Origin: Rhodoferax sp.
Lineage (GTDB): Bacteria > Pseudomonadota > Gammaproteobacteria > Burkholderiales > Burkholderiaceae_C
DNA: 41,536 bases
Assembly: GCA_018063505.1 (NCBI GenBank)
Contig: JAGPBF010000009.1
Span: 1-41,536 of the forward strand
Direction of reading: 5' to 3'
Shown here: in pieces, positions 10,364 to 20,141 of the stretch
Layout: the number at the start of each line of letters is the position of its first letter
Position numbering within the stretch: position 1 is the stretch's first letter
Program-made: the position numbers and the translations under genes
The notes under the pieces: model-generated
Told to the model about the DNA's origin: nothing
What the model saw: the letters and a program-made list of their open reading frames with translations, nothing else
Database searches by the model: none

Positions 10364-11254
10364 TCATGACCTCAGATGTTGCTGGAAGAACGCGCCGGTG
10401 CGCTGCCAGGCCAGCCTGGCAGCAGCCGCATCGAAACGCGGGGTGGTGTCGTTGTTGAAGCCGTGCTGGGTGCCGGCGTATTCATGCGCCGTGTAGCGCG
10501 CGCCGGCCGCCTTGAGTGCAGCCTCATACGCCGGCCAGGCCGCATTGATGCGTTCGTCGACGCCCGCAAAATGGATCTGCAGCGGCGCCTTGACCTTTAC
10601 AGCCTCCTCGACCGCCGGCATATTGCCGTAGAACGGAACACCTGCCGCGAGATCGGGCAGTCGGGTCGACAGCATGTGCACGATACCACCGCCATAACAG
10701 AAACCGACGGCGCCGTATTTGCCGCTGCACTCCGCTCGCTCACGCAGCACCGTCGCAGCTGTCACGAAATCCTCGCGCGTTTTGGCCTGGTCGAGCTGGC
10801 CAAACAAGGTACGCGCCTTGTCCTCGTCTCCCGGATAACCGCCCAGCGGCGCCAAAGCGTCGGGCGCAAACGCGATGAAGTTGTCGAGTGCGAGGCGACG
10901 CGTTATGTCTTCGATATGCGGATTGAGGCCGCGGTTCTCGTGGATCACCAGCACACCGGGCAACTTGCCACTGGGCTGCGCCGGCATGGCCAGATAGCCC
11001 TTCATGGTTCCCGATCCACTGGGCGACGGGTAGCTCAGCATCTCGGTCTTGATGCGCTTGTCATCCTTGGGCACCACCTGGGCGGCGGCAAAATCGGGGC
11101 TCAGCGACGCCAGCAGCATGCTGGCGGTCACGCCACCGATGGCAAACTTCTGTGCGCGCTCCAGAAAACCGCGCCGGTCGATGCCGCCGTGGACATAGGC
11201 GTCAAACAGAATCAGCAGTTCCTGGTCGAAATCTGCGGCAGTCTTGCGTGTCAT
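10364..11254 (-). CDS. dienelactone hydrolase family protein with Tat-type signal
   Basis: This 296-residue alpha/beta hydrolase has the dienelactone-hydrolase catalytic triad: C186 in VGFCYGGG, D233 in AGVDERIN and H264 in GTQHGF. E106 sits in the VIHENRGL loop. Unlike cytoplasmic clcD-type enzymes it carries an N-terminal extension with twin arginines R27-R28 (DRRGFLERA), a hydrophobic stretch (about 38-52) and a DFAAAQ cleavage-like site near residue 58. This suggests export of a folded enzyme by the Tat system. The 26 residues before the arginines are unusually long for a Tat signal but known in this subfamily. Substrate unknown; an ester or lactone is likely. Confidence 0.9.
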   Translation of the reverse strand: MTRKTAADFDQELLILFDAYVHGGIDRRGFLERAQKFAIGGVTASMLLASLSPDFAAAQVVPKDDKRIKTEMLSYPSPSGSGTMKGYLAMPAQPSGKLPGVLVIHENRGLNPHIEDITRRLALDNFIAFAPDALAPLGGYPGDEDKARTLFGQLDQAKTREDFVTAATVLRERAECSGKYGAVGFCYGGGIVHMLSTRLPDLAAGVPFYGNMPAVEEAVKVKAPLQIHFAGVDERINAAWPAYEAALKAAGARYTAHEYAGTQHGFNNDTTPRFDAAAARLAWQRTGAFFQQHLRS

Positions 11255-11343
11255 CGGGCATTCCTCATGTAGTTGGATATCGACTGATCGACGGGTCGGG
11301 AAATCGTTCAGTGCGCAACACGGATATGGACCCGGGGATAACC

Positions 11344-12237
11344 CTAGGCCGGGGCACTGCCGGGCGTTTTGCCTTGTGCAAGCCCCAGCAAACGTACCGC
11401 GTTGCCCTTGAGGATGCCTGGCATGACCTCCGGCTTGAAACCGGCGTCTTCAAAATCCTTCATCCAGCGGTCGGGTGTGATCAGCGGGTAGTCGCTGCCG
11501 AACAGGATGCGGTCCTTGAGCAAGGTATTGGCGTACTGGACCAGCTGTTTGGGAAAATATTTCGGGCTCCAGCCACTCAGGTCGATCCAGACATTGGGTT
11601 TGTGCGTTGCCACGCTGAGAGCTTCGTCCTGCCATGGGAAACTCGGGTGCGCCATGACGATCTGCATGTCGGGAAAACTGATCGCCACGTCATCGAGGTG
11701 CATCGGATTGCTGTATTCCAGCCGCAGTCCGGCGCCACAGCGCATGCCACTGCCAATGCCGCTGTGTCCGGTATGGAAGATGGCCGGCAAGCTGTATTCG
11801 TTGATGACTTCGTAGATCGGCCATGCCATGCGGTCATACGGGTGGTAACCCTGCACCGTGGGATGAAACTTGAAGCCCTTGATGCCCTCCTGCTCGATCA
11901 GGCGACGCGCCTCGCGCGCGCCCATCTTTCCCTTGTGCGGATCGATGCTGGCAAAGGCGATCATCATGTCGGCGTTCTCGCGTGCAGCCTGCGCGATCTC
12001 CTCGTTCGGAATGCGCCGGCGCCCCATCTGCGTCTCGGCGTCGACGGTGAACATCACCAGGCCGATCCTGCGTTCGCGGTAGTACGCGATGGTCTCGGTT
12101 ATGGACGGGCGCCGGTTGCTGCGAAAGTACTTGTCTGCGGCGCGGTCAACCTCCTCGCCATAGTTGTCGAACGGATTCCAGCAACTGACCTCGGCATGGG
12201 TGTGGATGTCAATTGCAATCAGGTTCTGGTGGTCCAT
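11344..12237 (-). CDS. metal-dependent amidohydrolase (amidohydrolase-2 family)
   Basis: This 297-residue TIM-barrel hydrolase or decarboxylase of the ACMSD/amidohydrolase-2 type has the full metal site: H12 and H14 (IDIHTHAE), H155 (IFHTGHSG), H197 (VMAHPSFPW) and D249 (LFGSDYP). Relatives include 2-pyrone-4,6-dicarboxylate hydrolase, resorcylate decarboxylase and the hydrolases of hydroxycinnamate side-chain breakdown; the sequence does not choose among them. It is the first gene of the minus-strand cluster. The gap to the next gene is 89 bases, and a perfect TGACCGGTCA palindrome lies 20 bases before the ATG. It is divergent from an HxlR-like regulator. Confidence 0.9.
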   Translation of the reverse strand: MDHQNLIAIDIHTHAEVSCWNPFDNYGEEVDRAADKYFRSNRRPSITETIAYYRERRIGLVMFTVDAETQMGRRRIPNEEIAQAARENADMMIAFASIDPHKGKMGAREARRLIEQEGIKGFKFHPTVQGYHPYDRMAWPIYEVINEYSLPAIFHTGHSGIGSGMRCGAGLRLEYSNPMHLDDVAISFPDMQIVMAHPSFPWQDEALSVATHKPNVWIDLSGWSPKYFPKQLVQYANTLLKDRILFGSDYPLITPDRWMKDFEDAGFKPEVMPGILKGNAVRLLGLAQGKTPGSAPA

Positions 12238-12548
12238 CGGGGGTTCCGTTCGAATGTTGACCGGTCAGCAACGGTACAAGGTGCACAACGCAGCCTGCGG
12301 CAGCCAGCCGGGTGTGGGACTGATTTGATGATATCCGCTCACTATTTCTTCATCCGCACCGGGGCACGACCGGCACAGCCGCAAGTGATCCAGCAAGCTG
12401 CCGGCCAGCCTGGCCGCAGGTTCACGCCGGGCCCTTCGCGCCTGCCAATTGTCGGCCCCGCCATTGCTGGACTATTGTTGGACCCGCACTGTCCGCCTAC
12501 ACTGGCCTCCCCGAATAATAATCAGACAGGCATCGAGGAGACAGCCGG
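12238..12548. other. divergent intergenic control region
   Basis: These 311 bases lie between the amidohydrolase cluster and the HxlR-like gene and hold no convincing gene. Visible features are the TGACCGGTCA palindrome at 12258-12267 and repeated ATTG(C/T)TGGAC stretches near 12460-12483. A weak promoter candidate for the plus strand (TTGTTG, 17 bases, TACACT) lies near 12475-12503. A GAGGAG ribosome site lies just before the regulator at 12549. Confidence 0.4.
12258..12267. promoter_or_regulatory. candidate operator palindrome TGACCGGTCA
   Basis: This perfect 10-base palindrome ends 20 bases upstream of the amidohydrolase ATG, in the leader or promoter of the minus-strand cluster. A short dyad here could be the site of the divergent winged-helix regulator. 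A single copy was seen, so this is only a candidate. Confidence 0.3.
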
Positions 12549-12860
12549 ATGATCTCGAAGGAAATGGCAGCCATAAGCCAGTTGTTGAGCTTGCTTGAAT
12601 CGCGTTACGCGATCCGCGTGTTGTGGGCCCTGCGGGACGGTCATCCGCAAACCTTTCGGTTGTTGCAGGACAGTGTGGGCGGCATCACGCCCAACACGCT
12701 GAACACCCGGATCAAGGAATTGCGCCAGGCCGGCCTGATGTCCCATGGCGACGATGGGTACATCGTCACAGGCAGCGGCGCCGACCTGCTCAAGCGCCTG
12801 GGCGAGCTACCCGTCTTTGCCGTGCGCTGGGCCGCCACCCAAAACAAGAAGAAACCCTGA
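12549..12860 (+). CDS. HxlR-like winged helix-turn-helix regulator
   Basis: This 103-residue protein is almost entirely one winged helix domain. LLESRYAIRVLWALRDG is the first helix pair, TFRLLQDSVGGITPNTLNTRIKEL covers the recognition helix, and AGLMSHGDDGYIVTGSGADLLKRL forms the wing and last helix. This is the pattern of HxlR/MarR-like regulators, though the usual N-terminal cysteine of HxlR sensors is absent. The ATG follows GAGGAG by 9 bases. It is divergent from the amidohydrolase cluster and 44 bases upstream of the fumarylacetoacetase-fold gene on the same strand. Regulation of one or both is inferred. Confidence 0.82.
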   Translation: MISKEMAAISQLLSLLESRYAIRVLWALRDGHPQTFRLLQDSVGGITPNTLNTRIKELRQAGLMSHGDDGYIVTGSGADLLKRLGELPVFAVRWAATQNKKKP

Positions 12861-12904
12861 TCCCCACCACCCAGCCTAGCTGTCGCTTTGCGCACTTCAA
12901 TCAC

Positions 12905-14098
12905 ATGATCGATACCCTGCTGACACCTGCAAACATTCTCCCGCAAGACCATGACCGTGCCGTGCTGATCGGGCGCGTCTGGACCGAAGGCCTTGGCCCG
13001 ACGCTGGTGCGGGTCACGGCCGACCACGTGTTCGATATCTCGGGTATTGCGCCCACCAGCAGCGCACTGCTCGAAATGGTCGACCCGGTGGGCACCGTGC
13101 GTGAATTTGGCGGCCCGCGTATCGGCGACACCGCCAGCATGCTGGCCAATTCCGCCAGCACGCGGCGGGACCCGGCAACACCGTGGTTTCTGGCGCCCTG
13201 CGACCTGCAGGCCATCAAGGCGGCGGGCGTCACCTTTGTCGCGTCGATGCTCGAGCGTGTCATCGAAGAGCAGGCCCGTGGCGACGCAGGGCGGGCCGAG
13301 GCCGTGCGCAAGTCGGTGGTCAGTGTCATTGGCGACAACCTGCGCAGTGTCAAGCCGGGCTCGCCACAGGCGGCCCGGTTGCGCGAGGTGCTGATCGCCC
13401 AGGGCGTGTGGTCGCAATACCTGGAAGTGGGCATTGGCGAAGACGCCGAGGTCTTTACCAAGGCCCAACCCATGAGCGCCGTGGGTGTCGGCTCCGATAT
13501 CGGCCTGCATCCCAAGAGCGTCTGGAACAATCCCGAACCCGAGATCGTGCTGGCGGTCAACAGCCGTGGCCAGACCCGCGGCTGCACGCTGGGCAACGAC
13601 GTCAACCTGCGCGACTTCGAAGGCCGCAGCGCCTTGTTGCTGGGCAAGGCCAAGGACAACAATGCCTCGGCCGCGATAGGCCCGTTCATCCGGCTATTCG
13701 ACGAGAACTTCGGCATCGACGACGTGCGCAGCTGTGAACTGGCCATGCGCGTGACGGCCGGCGACGGCGGTTTCGAGATGCACGGCGCCAGCAGCCTGGC
13801 GATGATCAGCCGCGACCCGCTGGATCTGGTAAACCAGACCATGGGCGCGCCGCAGGCCCGTACCCACCAGTACCCGGATGGCTTTGTGCTCTACCTGGGC
13901 ACCATGTTTGCCCCTACCCAGGACCGGCATGGCCCAGGCCAGGGATTCACGCACGAACTCGGTGACATCGTGTCGGTGACCACGCCGCTGCTGGGCACGC
14001 TGGTCAACCAGGTCACCCATTCCGACAAGGCCATGCCCTGGACCTACGGCATGTCGGCACTGATGCGCGACCTGGCGCGGCGCGGACTGCTGGCATAA
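12905..14098 (+). CDS. fumarylacetoacetate hydrolase family protein (2-keto-3-deoxy-sugar-acid dehydratase-like)
   Basis: This 397-residue enzyme of the FAH superfamily has its metal-binding acidic residues visible as E211 and E213 (NNPEPEIVLAV) and D232 (TLGNDVNLRD), followed by GRSALLLGKAKDNNA. The long N-terminal part (PWFLAPCDLQAIKAAGVTFVASMLERVIEEQARGD) is typical of the subgroup annotated as 2-keto-3-deoxy-arabinonate or -xylonate dehydratase-like. Members act on 2-oxo acids with Mg2+, hydrolysing C-C bonds or removing water. The start at 12905 matches the family start; the frame runs back into the regulator gene but the added residues look non-coding. The exact reaction is uncertain. 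Confidence 0.88.
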   Translation: MIDTLLTPANILPQDHDRAVLIGRVWTEGLGPTLVRVTADHVFDISGIAPTSSALLEMVDPVGTVREFGGPRIGDTASMLANSASTRRDPATPWFLAPCDLQAIKAAGVTFVASMLERVIEEQARGDAGRAEAVRKSVVSVIGDNLRSVKPGSPQAARLREVLIAQGVWSQYLEVGIGEDAEVFTKAQPMSAVGVGSDIGLHPKSVWNNPEPEIVLAVNSRGQTRGCTLGNDVNLRDFEGRSALLLGKAKDNNASAAIGPFIRLFDENFGIDDVRSCELAMRVTAGDGGFEMHGASSLAMISRDPLDLVNQTMGAPQARTHQYPDGFVLYLGTMFAPTQDRHGPGQGFTHELGDIVSVTTPLLGTLVNQVTHSDKAMPWTYGMSALMRDLARRGLLA

Positions 14099-14221
14099 TT
14101 GCAGGCTCTTTGGCGACGCCGCAGCCCGTCGGGCCTGCGCAGCGGCGCCAACGCCCCCGGGGCCGTGCCACCAGAGCGCCTGGTGCTCGGTCAGCCTGAT
14201 CCTCTTGTGCTGGAAACACCC

Positions 14222-14575
14222 ATGAACACCACCGACTCCGGATTGCAATACCTCGACACCACCATTGGCGAAGGCGCCCAGGCCAAGGCGGGCCAACAGG
14301 TCTCCGTGCACTACACCGGCTGGCTTTACAACGACGGCGTCCAGGGCGCCAAGTTCGACTCCAGCAAGGACCGCGGCAATCCGTTCGGGTTTTCGCTCGG
14401 CGCCGGCATGGTGATCCGCGGCTGGGATGAAGGTGTGGCCGGCATGCGCGTCGGCGGCGCCCGCACCCTGGTGATTCCGCCCGATCTCGGTTATGGCGCA
14501 CGTGGCGCCGGCGGTGTCATTCCGCCCAATGCCACGCTCAAGTTCGACGTCGAATTGCTCGGCGTCACCGGCTGA
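14222..14575 (+). CDS. FKBP-type peptidyl-prolyl cis-trans isomerase
   Basis: This is a 117-residue single-domain cytoplasmic FKBP with no signal peptide. The active-site signatures are VSVHYTGWLY, FDSSKDRGNPFGFSLGAG, MVIRGWDEGVAGMRVGGARTLVIPPDLGYGARGAG and IPPNATLKFDVELL, covering the usual Tyr, Phe, Asp, Trp and Tyr pocket. It speeds proline isomerisation during folding and is close in size to other small bacterial FKBPs. The ATG at 14222 is where family similarity begins. It stands 175 bases upstream of grpE on the same strand, but the heat-shock promoter and a hairpin in between suggest separate control. Confidence 0.95.
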   Translation: MNTTDSGLQYLDTTIGEGAQAKAGQQVSVHYTGWLYNDGVQGAKFDSSKDRGNPFGFSLGAGMVIRGWDEGVAGMRVGGARTLVIPPDLGYGARGAGGVIPPNATLKFDVELLGVTG

Positions 14576-14606
14576 CCCGCCTTCGCGCGACAGTCTCCGG
14601 CCGGCA

Positions 14607-14636
14607 CCGGCGCCTGCAGGCGCACGGTGGCGCCGG
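14607..14636 (+). other. GC-rich stem-loop after the FKBP gene
   Basis: CCGGCGCC (14607-14614) pairs perfectly with GGCGCCGG (14629-14636). A competing perfect palindrome GCGCCTGCAGGCGC lies at 14610-14623. No T-tract follows, so this could be a Rho-type pause or an mRNA 3' end protector instead of a classical terminator. Confidence 0.45.
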
Positions 14637-14666
14637 CCCGGATTGGCATTTGCCTGTGCTGCGGCC

Positions 14667-14694
14667 CTTGAAAAGCGCCGGCACGGCGCCATTT
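14667..14694 (+). promoter_or_regulatory. sigma-32 (RpoH) heat-shock promoter of grpE
   Basis: CTTGAAA at 14667-14673, a 13-base spacer and CGCCATTT at 14687-14694 match the heat-shock consensus CTTGAAA / CCCCATnT at all seven -35 positions and all but one fixed position of the -10. The predicted transcript starts about 50 bases before grpE. Confidence 0.85.
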
Positions 14695-14749
14695 GCAGTC
14701 TTGTTCATCCCAGAAACCGCCAATGGCACCGACATTCTGACCGAGAAAC

Positions 14750-15310
14750 ATGTCTGATAACAAGCACCCCGATCCCACCAATCCCGCGCAGGAATACCTC
14801 AGCACCGAAGAGATGGTCGCCGCACAGTCGGCCCACGAATCGGACACCCAGACCAGGGCGCAGGCCGACCTGACTGCCCTGCAGGCCAAGAGCGCCGAGC
14901 TCGCGGACCAGTACCTGCGCGCCAAGGCCGAGGCCGAAAACGCGCGCCGGCGGGCCGAAGACGAGATCGCCAAGTCGCGGAAATTCGCCATCGAGTCGTT
15001 TGCCGAGAGCATGTTGCCCGTCATTGACAGCCTTGAAGCGGGCCTGACGATCAAGGATGCGACGCTGGAACAGATCCGGGAAGGATCGCAAGCAACGCTG
15101 CGCCAGCTGATGTCAGCCCTGGAGCGCAACAAGGTCGTGCAGATCAACCCCGTCGCCGGCGACCGCTTCGATCCGCACCAGCATCAGGCCATCTCCGTCG
15201 CCCCGAGCGATCAGGAGGCCAACACGGTTGTCAACGTATTGCAAAAAGGCTACCTGATCGCCGAACGCATCCTGCGTCCTGCACTGGTTGTTGTCGCAGG
15301 GCCGAAGTAA
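14750..15310 (+). CDS. grpE: nucleotide exchange factor GrpE
   Basis: This 186-residue co-chaperone releases ADP from DnaK. The acidic, unordered N-terminus (about 1-35) leads into a long coiled-coil (about 40-85, rich in Ala, Glu and Lys: [26 protein letters not shown]). Next come the four-helix dimer part and a beta wing with [47 protein letters not shown], the GrpE signature. The ribosome site is weak (CCGAGAAAC). The gene lies directly behind a sigma-32 promoter and 106 bases before dnaK. Length and order fit the betaproteobacterial grpE-dnaK-dnaJ cluster. Confidence 0.97.
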   Translation: MSDNKHPDPTNPAQEYLSTEEMVAAQSAHESDTQTRAQADLTALQAKSAELADQYLRAKAEAENARRRAEDEIAKSRKFAIESFAESMLPVIDSLEAGLTIKDATLEQIREGSQATLRQLMSALERNKVVQINPVAGDRFDPHQHQAISVAPSDQEANTVVNVLQKGYLIAERILRPALVVVAGPK

Positions 15311-15313
15311 GGC

Positions 15314-15341
15314 CTTGAAATCGGACCGAATACCCACATTT
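15314..15341 (+). promoter_or_regulatory. second sigma-32 promoter, upstream of dnaK
   Basis: CTTGAAA at 15314-15320, a 13-base spacer and CCACATTT at 15334-15341 again match the heat-shock consensus with one change in the -10. It begins four bases after the grpE stop codon, giving dnaK its own start site about 70 bases before the ATG. Confidence 0.85.
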
Positions 15342-15416
15342 TTGGTTCAGGATTGATTTGTAAGCAACTCGCACCGGCGCGCGAACCGCAACAACCGGGC
15401 AAATTTGGAGAAGAAC

Positions 15417-17372
<1,956 letters not shown>

Positions 17373-17396
17373 TGACAACCCTGCCTTCAAAGCACG

Positions 17397-17439
17397 CGCC
17401 GCGCGCGAACGATTCCCTGGTGGAATCTTCGGCGCGGCG
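17397..17439 (+). other. long stem-loop between dnaK and dnaJ
   Basis: CGCCGCGC, CGAA and GATTCC (17397-17416) pair in order with GGAATC, TTCG and GCGCGGCG (17422-17439). This makes 18 base pairs interrupted only by two single unpaired bases on the left arm (17405 and 17410), with a five-base CTGGT loop. No T-run follows. A 12-base palindrome TGGATCGATCCA lies just after it at 17451-17462. It may slow transcription or protect the dnaK message, lowering dnaJ relative to dnaK. Confidence 0.75.
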
Positions 17440-17509
17440 ATCTGCATTGATGGATCGATCCAGCGCAGCAAGCATTACCCGCAGACCTGCGCGCTGACAG
17501 AGAACAAGA

Positions 17510-18646
17510 ATGGCCAAGAGAGATTACTACGAAGCGCTGGGTGTTCCGAAGAACGCCTCGGACGAAGAGATCAAGAAAGCCTATCGCAAGTTCGCGATGA
17601 AGCACCACCCTGACCGCAACCAGGGTGATGCCTCCAAGGCGGCCGAAGAAAAGTTCAAGGAGTGCAAGGAAGCCTACGAGATGTTGTCCGACCCGCAGAA
17701 ACGTGCGGCGTACGACCAGTATGGCCACGCCGGCGTCGACCCGAACATGCGCGGTGGTCCAGGCGCCGAGGGATTCGGCGGATTTGCCGAGGCGTTCGGT
17801 GACATCTTTGGCGACATGTTCGGCCAGCAACGCGGGCGCCCGGGCGCAGGCGGCCGGCAGGTGTTCCGCGGTGGTGACCTCAGTTATGCGATGGAGATCA
17901 CGCTGGAGGAAGCGGCGCGCGGCAAGGACGCCCAGATCCGCATCCCGAGCTGGGAAGCATGCGACACCTGCCACGGCTCGGGCGCCAAACCCGGCACCCA
18001 GGTCAAGTCCTGCGGCACCTGCGGCGGCGCCGGCGCGGTCCAGATGCGCCAGGGTTTCTTCAGTGTGCAACAGACCTGCCCGACCTGCCGTGGCGCAGGC
18101 AAGGTGATTCCCGAGCCATGCACCACATGCCAGGGCCAGGGCAAGATCAAGAAGCAAAAGACACTCGAAGTCAAGATTCCTGCCGGCATCGACGGCGGCA
18201 TGCGTATCCGCAGCACCGGCAACGGCGAGCCCGGCACCAATGGCGGACCGGCCGGCGACCTGTACATCGAGATCCGGCTCAAGAAGCACGACATCTTCGA
18301 GCGCGATGGCGACGACCTGCACTGCACGGTACCGATCAGCATCATCACCGCCTCGCTGGGCGGCGAGATCGATGTGCCCACGTTGGCCGGCAAGGCCGTG
18401 ATCGACATCCCCGAAGGCACCCAGACCGGCAAGCAGTTCCGCCTGCGGGGCAAAGGCGTCAAGGGCGTTCGAGCCAGTTATCCAGGCGACCTGTATTGCC
18501 ATATCCTGGTCGAAACGCCGGTCAAGCTCAACGAGCCGCAACGCAAATTGCTGCGCGAACTCGAAGAGTCGTTCCAGAAAAATGCGGGCAAACACTCGCC
18601 CAGCACCGACAGCTGGACCGATCGGCTGAAAAGCTTCTTCACTTGA
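17510..18646 (+). CDS. dnaJ: molecular chaperone DnaJ (Hsp40)
   Basis: This is a 378-residue full type I J-protein. The J domain (1-70) carries HPD at residues 33-35 (KHHPDRN). The Gly/Phe-rich region with repeated [13 protein letters not shown] follows. The zinc domain has four CxxCxGxG repeats ([32 protein letters not shown]), and the C-terminal substrate domains end in [24 protein letters not shown]. It delivers substrates to DnaK and stimulates its ATPase. It lies 137 bases after dnaK, behind the stem-loop, with no heat-shock promoter of its own seen, and is followed by a strong terminator. Confidence 0.98.
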   Translation: MAKRDYYEALGVPKNASDEEIKKAYRKFAMKHHPDRNQGDASKAAEEKFKECKEAYEMLSDPQKRAAYDQYGHAGVDPNMRGGPGAEGFGGFAEAFGDIFGDMFGQQRGRPGAGGRQVFRGGDLSYAMEITLEEAARGKDAQIRIPSWEACDTCHGSGAKPGTQVKSCGTCGGAGAVQMRQGFFSVQQTCPTCRGAGKVIPEPCTTCQGQGKIKKQKTLEVKIPAGIDGGMRIRSTGNGEPGTNGGPAGDLYIEIRLKKHDIFERDGDDLHCTVPISIITASLGGEIDVPTLAGKAVIDIPEGTQTGKQFRLRGKGVKGVRASYPGDLYCHILVETPVKLNEPQRKLLRELEESFQKNAGKHSPSTDSWTDRLKSFFT

Positions 18647-18684
18647 CCGACATCAAGCCCGTTGCGGGCATCTGATGTCCAATG

Positions 18685-18723
18685 AAAGCTGCAGTGTTGC
18701 CCGGGCACCTGCAGCTTTTTTTT
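18685..18723 (+). terminator. intrinsic terminator of the grpE-dnaK-dnaJ operon
   Basis: AAAGCTGCAG (18685-18694) and CTGCAGCTTT pair into a 10-base stem. A TGCCCGGGCA palindrome lies within the loop, and a run of eight Ts (18716-18723) closes it, 38 bases after the dnaJ stop. This is a textbook Rho-independent terminator; the A-run side also allows some activity on the other strand. Confidence 0.9.
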
Positions 18724-18776
18724 GCGTCTGCGTCGATGCCCGCTGGCCATCGGCACGGCATACGACGGGAGACAAC

Positions 18777-20141
18777 ATGTCGGTCAACATCACATTCCTG
18801 GGCGGGGCCGACACGGTTACCGGCTCCAGATACCTGATCAGCCACGACAAGCACCGGCTGCTGGTCGACTGCGGCTTGTTCCAGGGCGTCAAGCAATTGC
18901 GGCTGCGCAATCGCAGCCCTTTGCCGGTGGCCCCGGACCAGATCGACGCGGTGGTGCTGACACATGCCCACCTGGACCACAGCGGCTACCTGCCGCTTCT
19001 CGTCAAGGAAGGTTTCACCGGCAAGGTGCATGCAACACCAGGCACCCGGGATCTGTGCAAGATCCTGCTGCCCGACAGCGGCCACATCCAGGAAGAAGAC
19101 GCGGCGTTTGCCAACCGCCACGGTTTCTCCAAACACGCGCCGGCACTGCCGCTGTACACCCGCAACGACGCACGTGCCTGCCTCAAGCAGATCAAGGCCA
19201 CGGCGTTTGGCAAGCGCATCAGCCCGATCCCCGGCTGGTTTGTCACCTTCCAGGAAGCAGGGCATATTCTGGGGGCCGCCAGCGTGCTGGTCGAAGTGGC
19301 CGGCCGGCGGATTCTGTTCTCGGGCGATCTGGGCCGCGGTGACGACCTGATCATGAACCCTCCGGCCCATGCGCCGTTGGCCGACACGGTGCTGATCGAA
19401 TCCACGTACGGGGATCGCGATCACCCGGCCGACGACTTGCCCAGTGAACTGGCGCCGCTATTGCGCAAGGTCACCGCTCGCGGCGGCGTGGCGGTGATTC
19501 CGGTTTTTGCGGTCGGGCGCGCCCAGGCGCTGTTGCACGCCATCGCACTGCTCAAGTTGCGCAAGGAAATTCCGCGCTCGGTGCCGGTATTTCTGGACAG
19601 CCCGATGGCCGTGCACACGACCCACCTGTTCGAGCAGCACCTGGGCGAGCACCGGTTGACCGCGCAGGAGTCACACGCCCTCACCCGCAGCGCAACAATG
19701 GTCAGCAGCACCGACGAGTCCAAGGCGCTGGCGCGGCGCCGCGGCCCGATGCTGATTCTGTCGGCCAGTGGCATGGCCACCGGCGGACGGGTGCTCCATC
19801 ACCTGGCACACTACCTCGGCGATCGTCGCAACATGGTGATCCTGACCGGATTCCAGGCACCCGGCACCCGTGGCGCTTCGCTGGTCGACGGAGCCCGCAC
19901 ACTGCGGATCCACGGACGCGACATCGACATCCACGCAGAAATTGCGCAATTGCAGGCAGCCTCGGCCCATGCCGACGCCCGCCAGCTGATCGCCTGGCTC
20001 AAGACCATGCCCGGCGCTCCGGGGCAGGTCTACGTGGTTCATGGCGAACGCCGGGCATCGGACGAACTGCGCAAACGCATAGGCCACGATCTGGGCTGGC
20101 CCGCACTGGTGCCGGAACACGGTTCGGTCTGGCCGACCTGA
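18777..20141 (+). CDS. beta-CASP metallo-beta-lactamase fold RNase-like protein
   Basis: This 454-residue protein has the metallo-beta-lactamase zinc motif HAHLDHSG (H63, H65, D67, H68), AGHILGAAS and LFSGDLGR. The beta-CASP insert follows (ESTYGDRDHP, PVFAVGRAQALLHAI, DSPMAVHTTHLFEQH), then a C-terminal RMMBL part with LTGFQAPGTRGASLVDG and VVHGERRASDELRKRI. Relatives are the CPSF73/YSH1-like RNA exo- and endonucleases; bacterial members have been little studied. The ATG follows GGGAG by 7 bases, just after the chaperone terminator, so it has its own transcript. It is not RNase J, which is longer. Confidence 0.9.
   Translation: MSVNITFLGGADTVTGSRYLISHDKHRLLVDCGLFQGVKQLRLRNRSPLPVAPDQIDAVVLTHAHLDHSGYLPLLVKEGFTGKVHATPGTRDLCKILLPDSGHIQEEDAAFANRHGFSKHAPALPLYTRNDARACLKQIKATAFGKRISPIPGWFVTFQEAGHILGAASVLVEVAGRRILFSGDLGRGDDLIMNPPAHAPLADTVLIESTYGDRDHPADDLPSELAPLLRKVTARGGVAVIPVFAVGRAQALLHAIALLKLRKEIPRSVPVFLDSPMAVHTTHLFEQHLGEHRLTAQESHALTRSATMVSSTDESKALARRRGPMLILSASGMATGGRVLHHLAHYLGDRRNMVILTGFQAPGTRGASLVDGARTLRIHGRDIDIHAEIAQLQAASAHADARQLIAWLKTMPGAPGQVYVVHGERRASDELRKRIGHDLGWPALVPEHGSVWPT

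Noticed and set aside
12623-12904. 94-codon upstream extension of the FAH-fold gene frame
   Set aside because: It overlaps the winged-helix regulator gene in another frame, is rich in Arg, Gln and His, and the family start is at 12905.
15311-15416. CIRCE/HrcA element in the chaperone cluster
   Set aside because: No TTAGCACTC-N9-GAGTGCTAA-like dyad is present upstream of grpE or dnaK; control appears to be by sigma-32 only.
18685-18723. AGCTGCAG dyad as a regulator site
   Set aside because: Position after dnaJ and the eight-T run explain it fully as a terminator.
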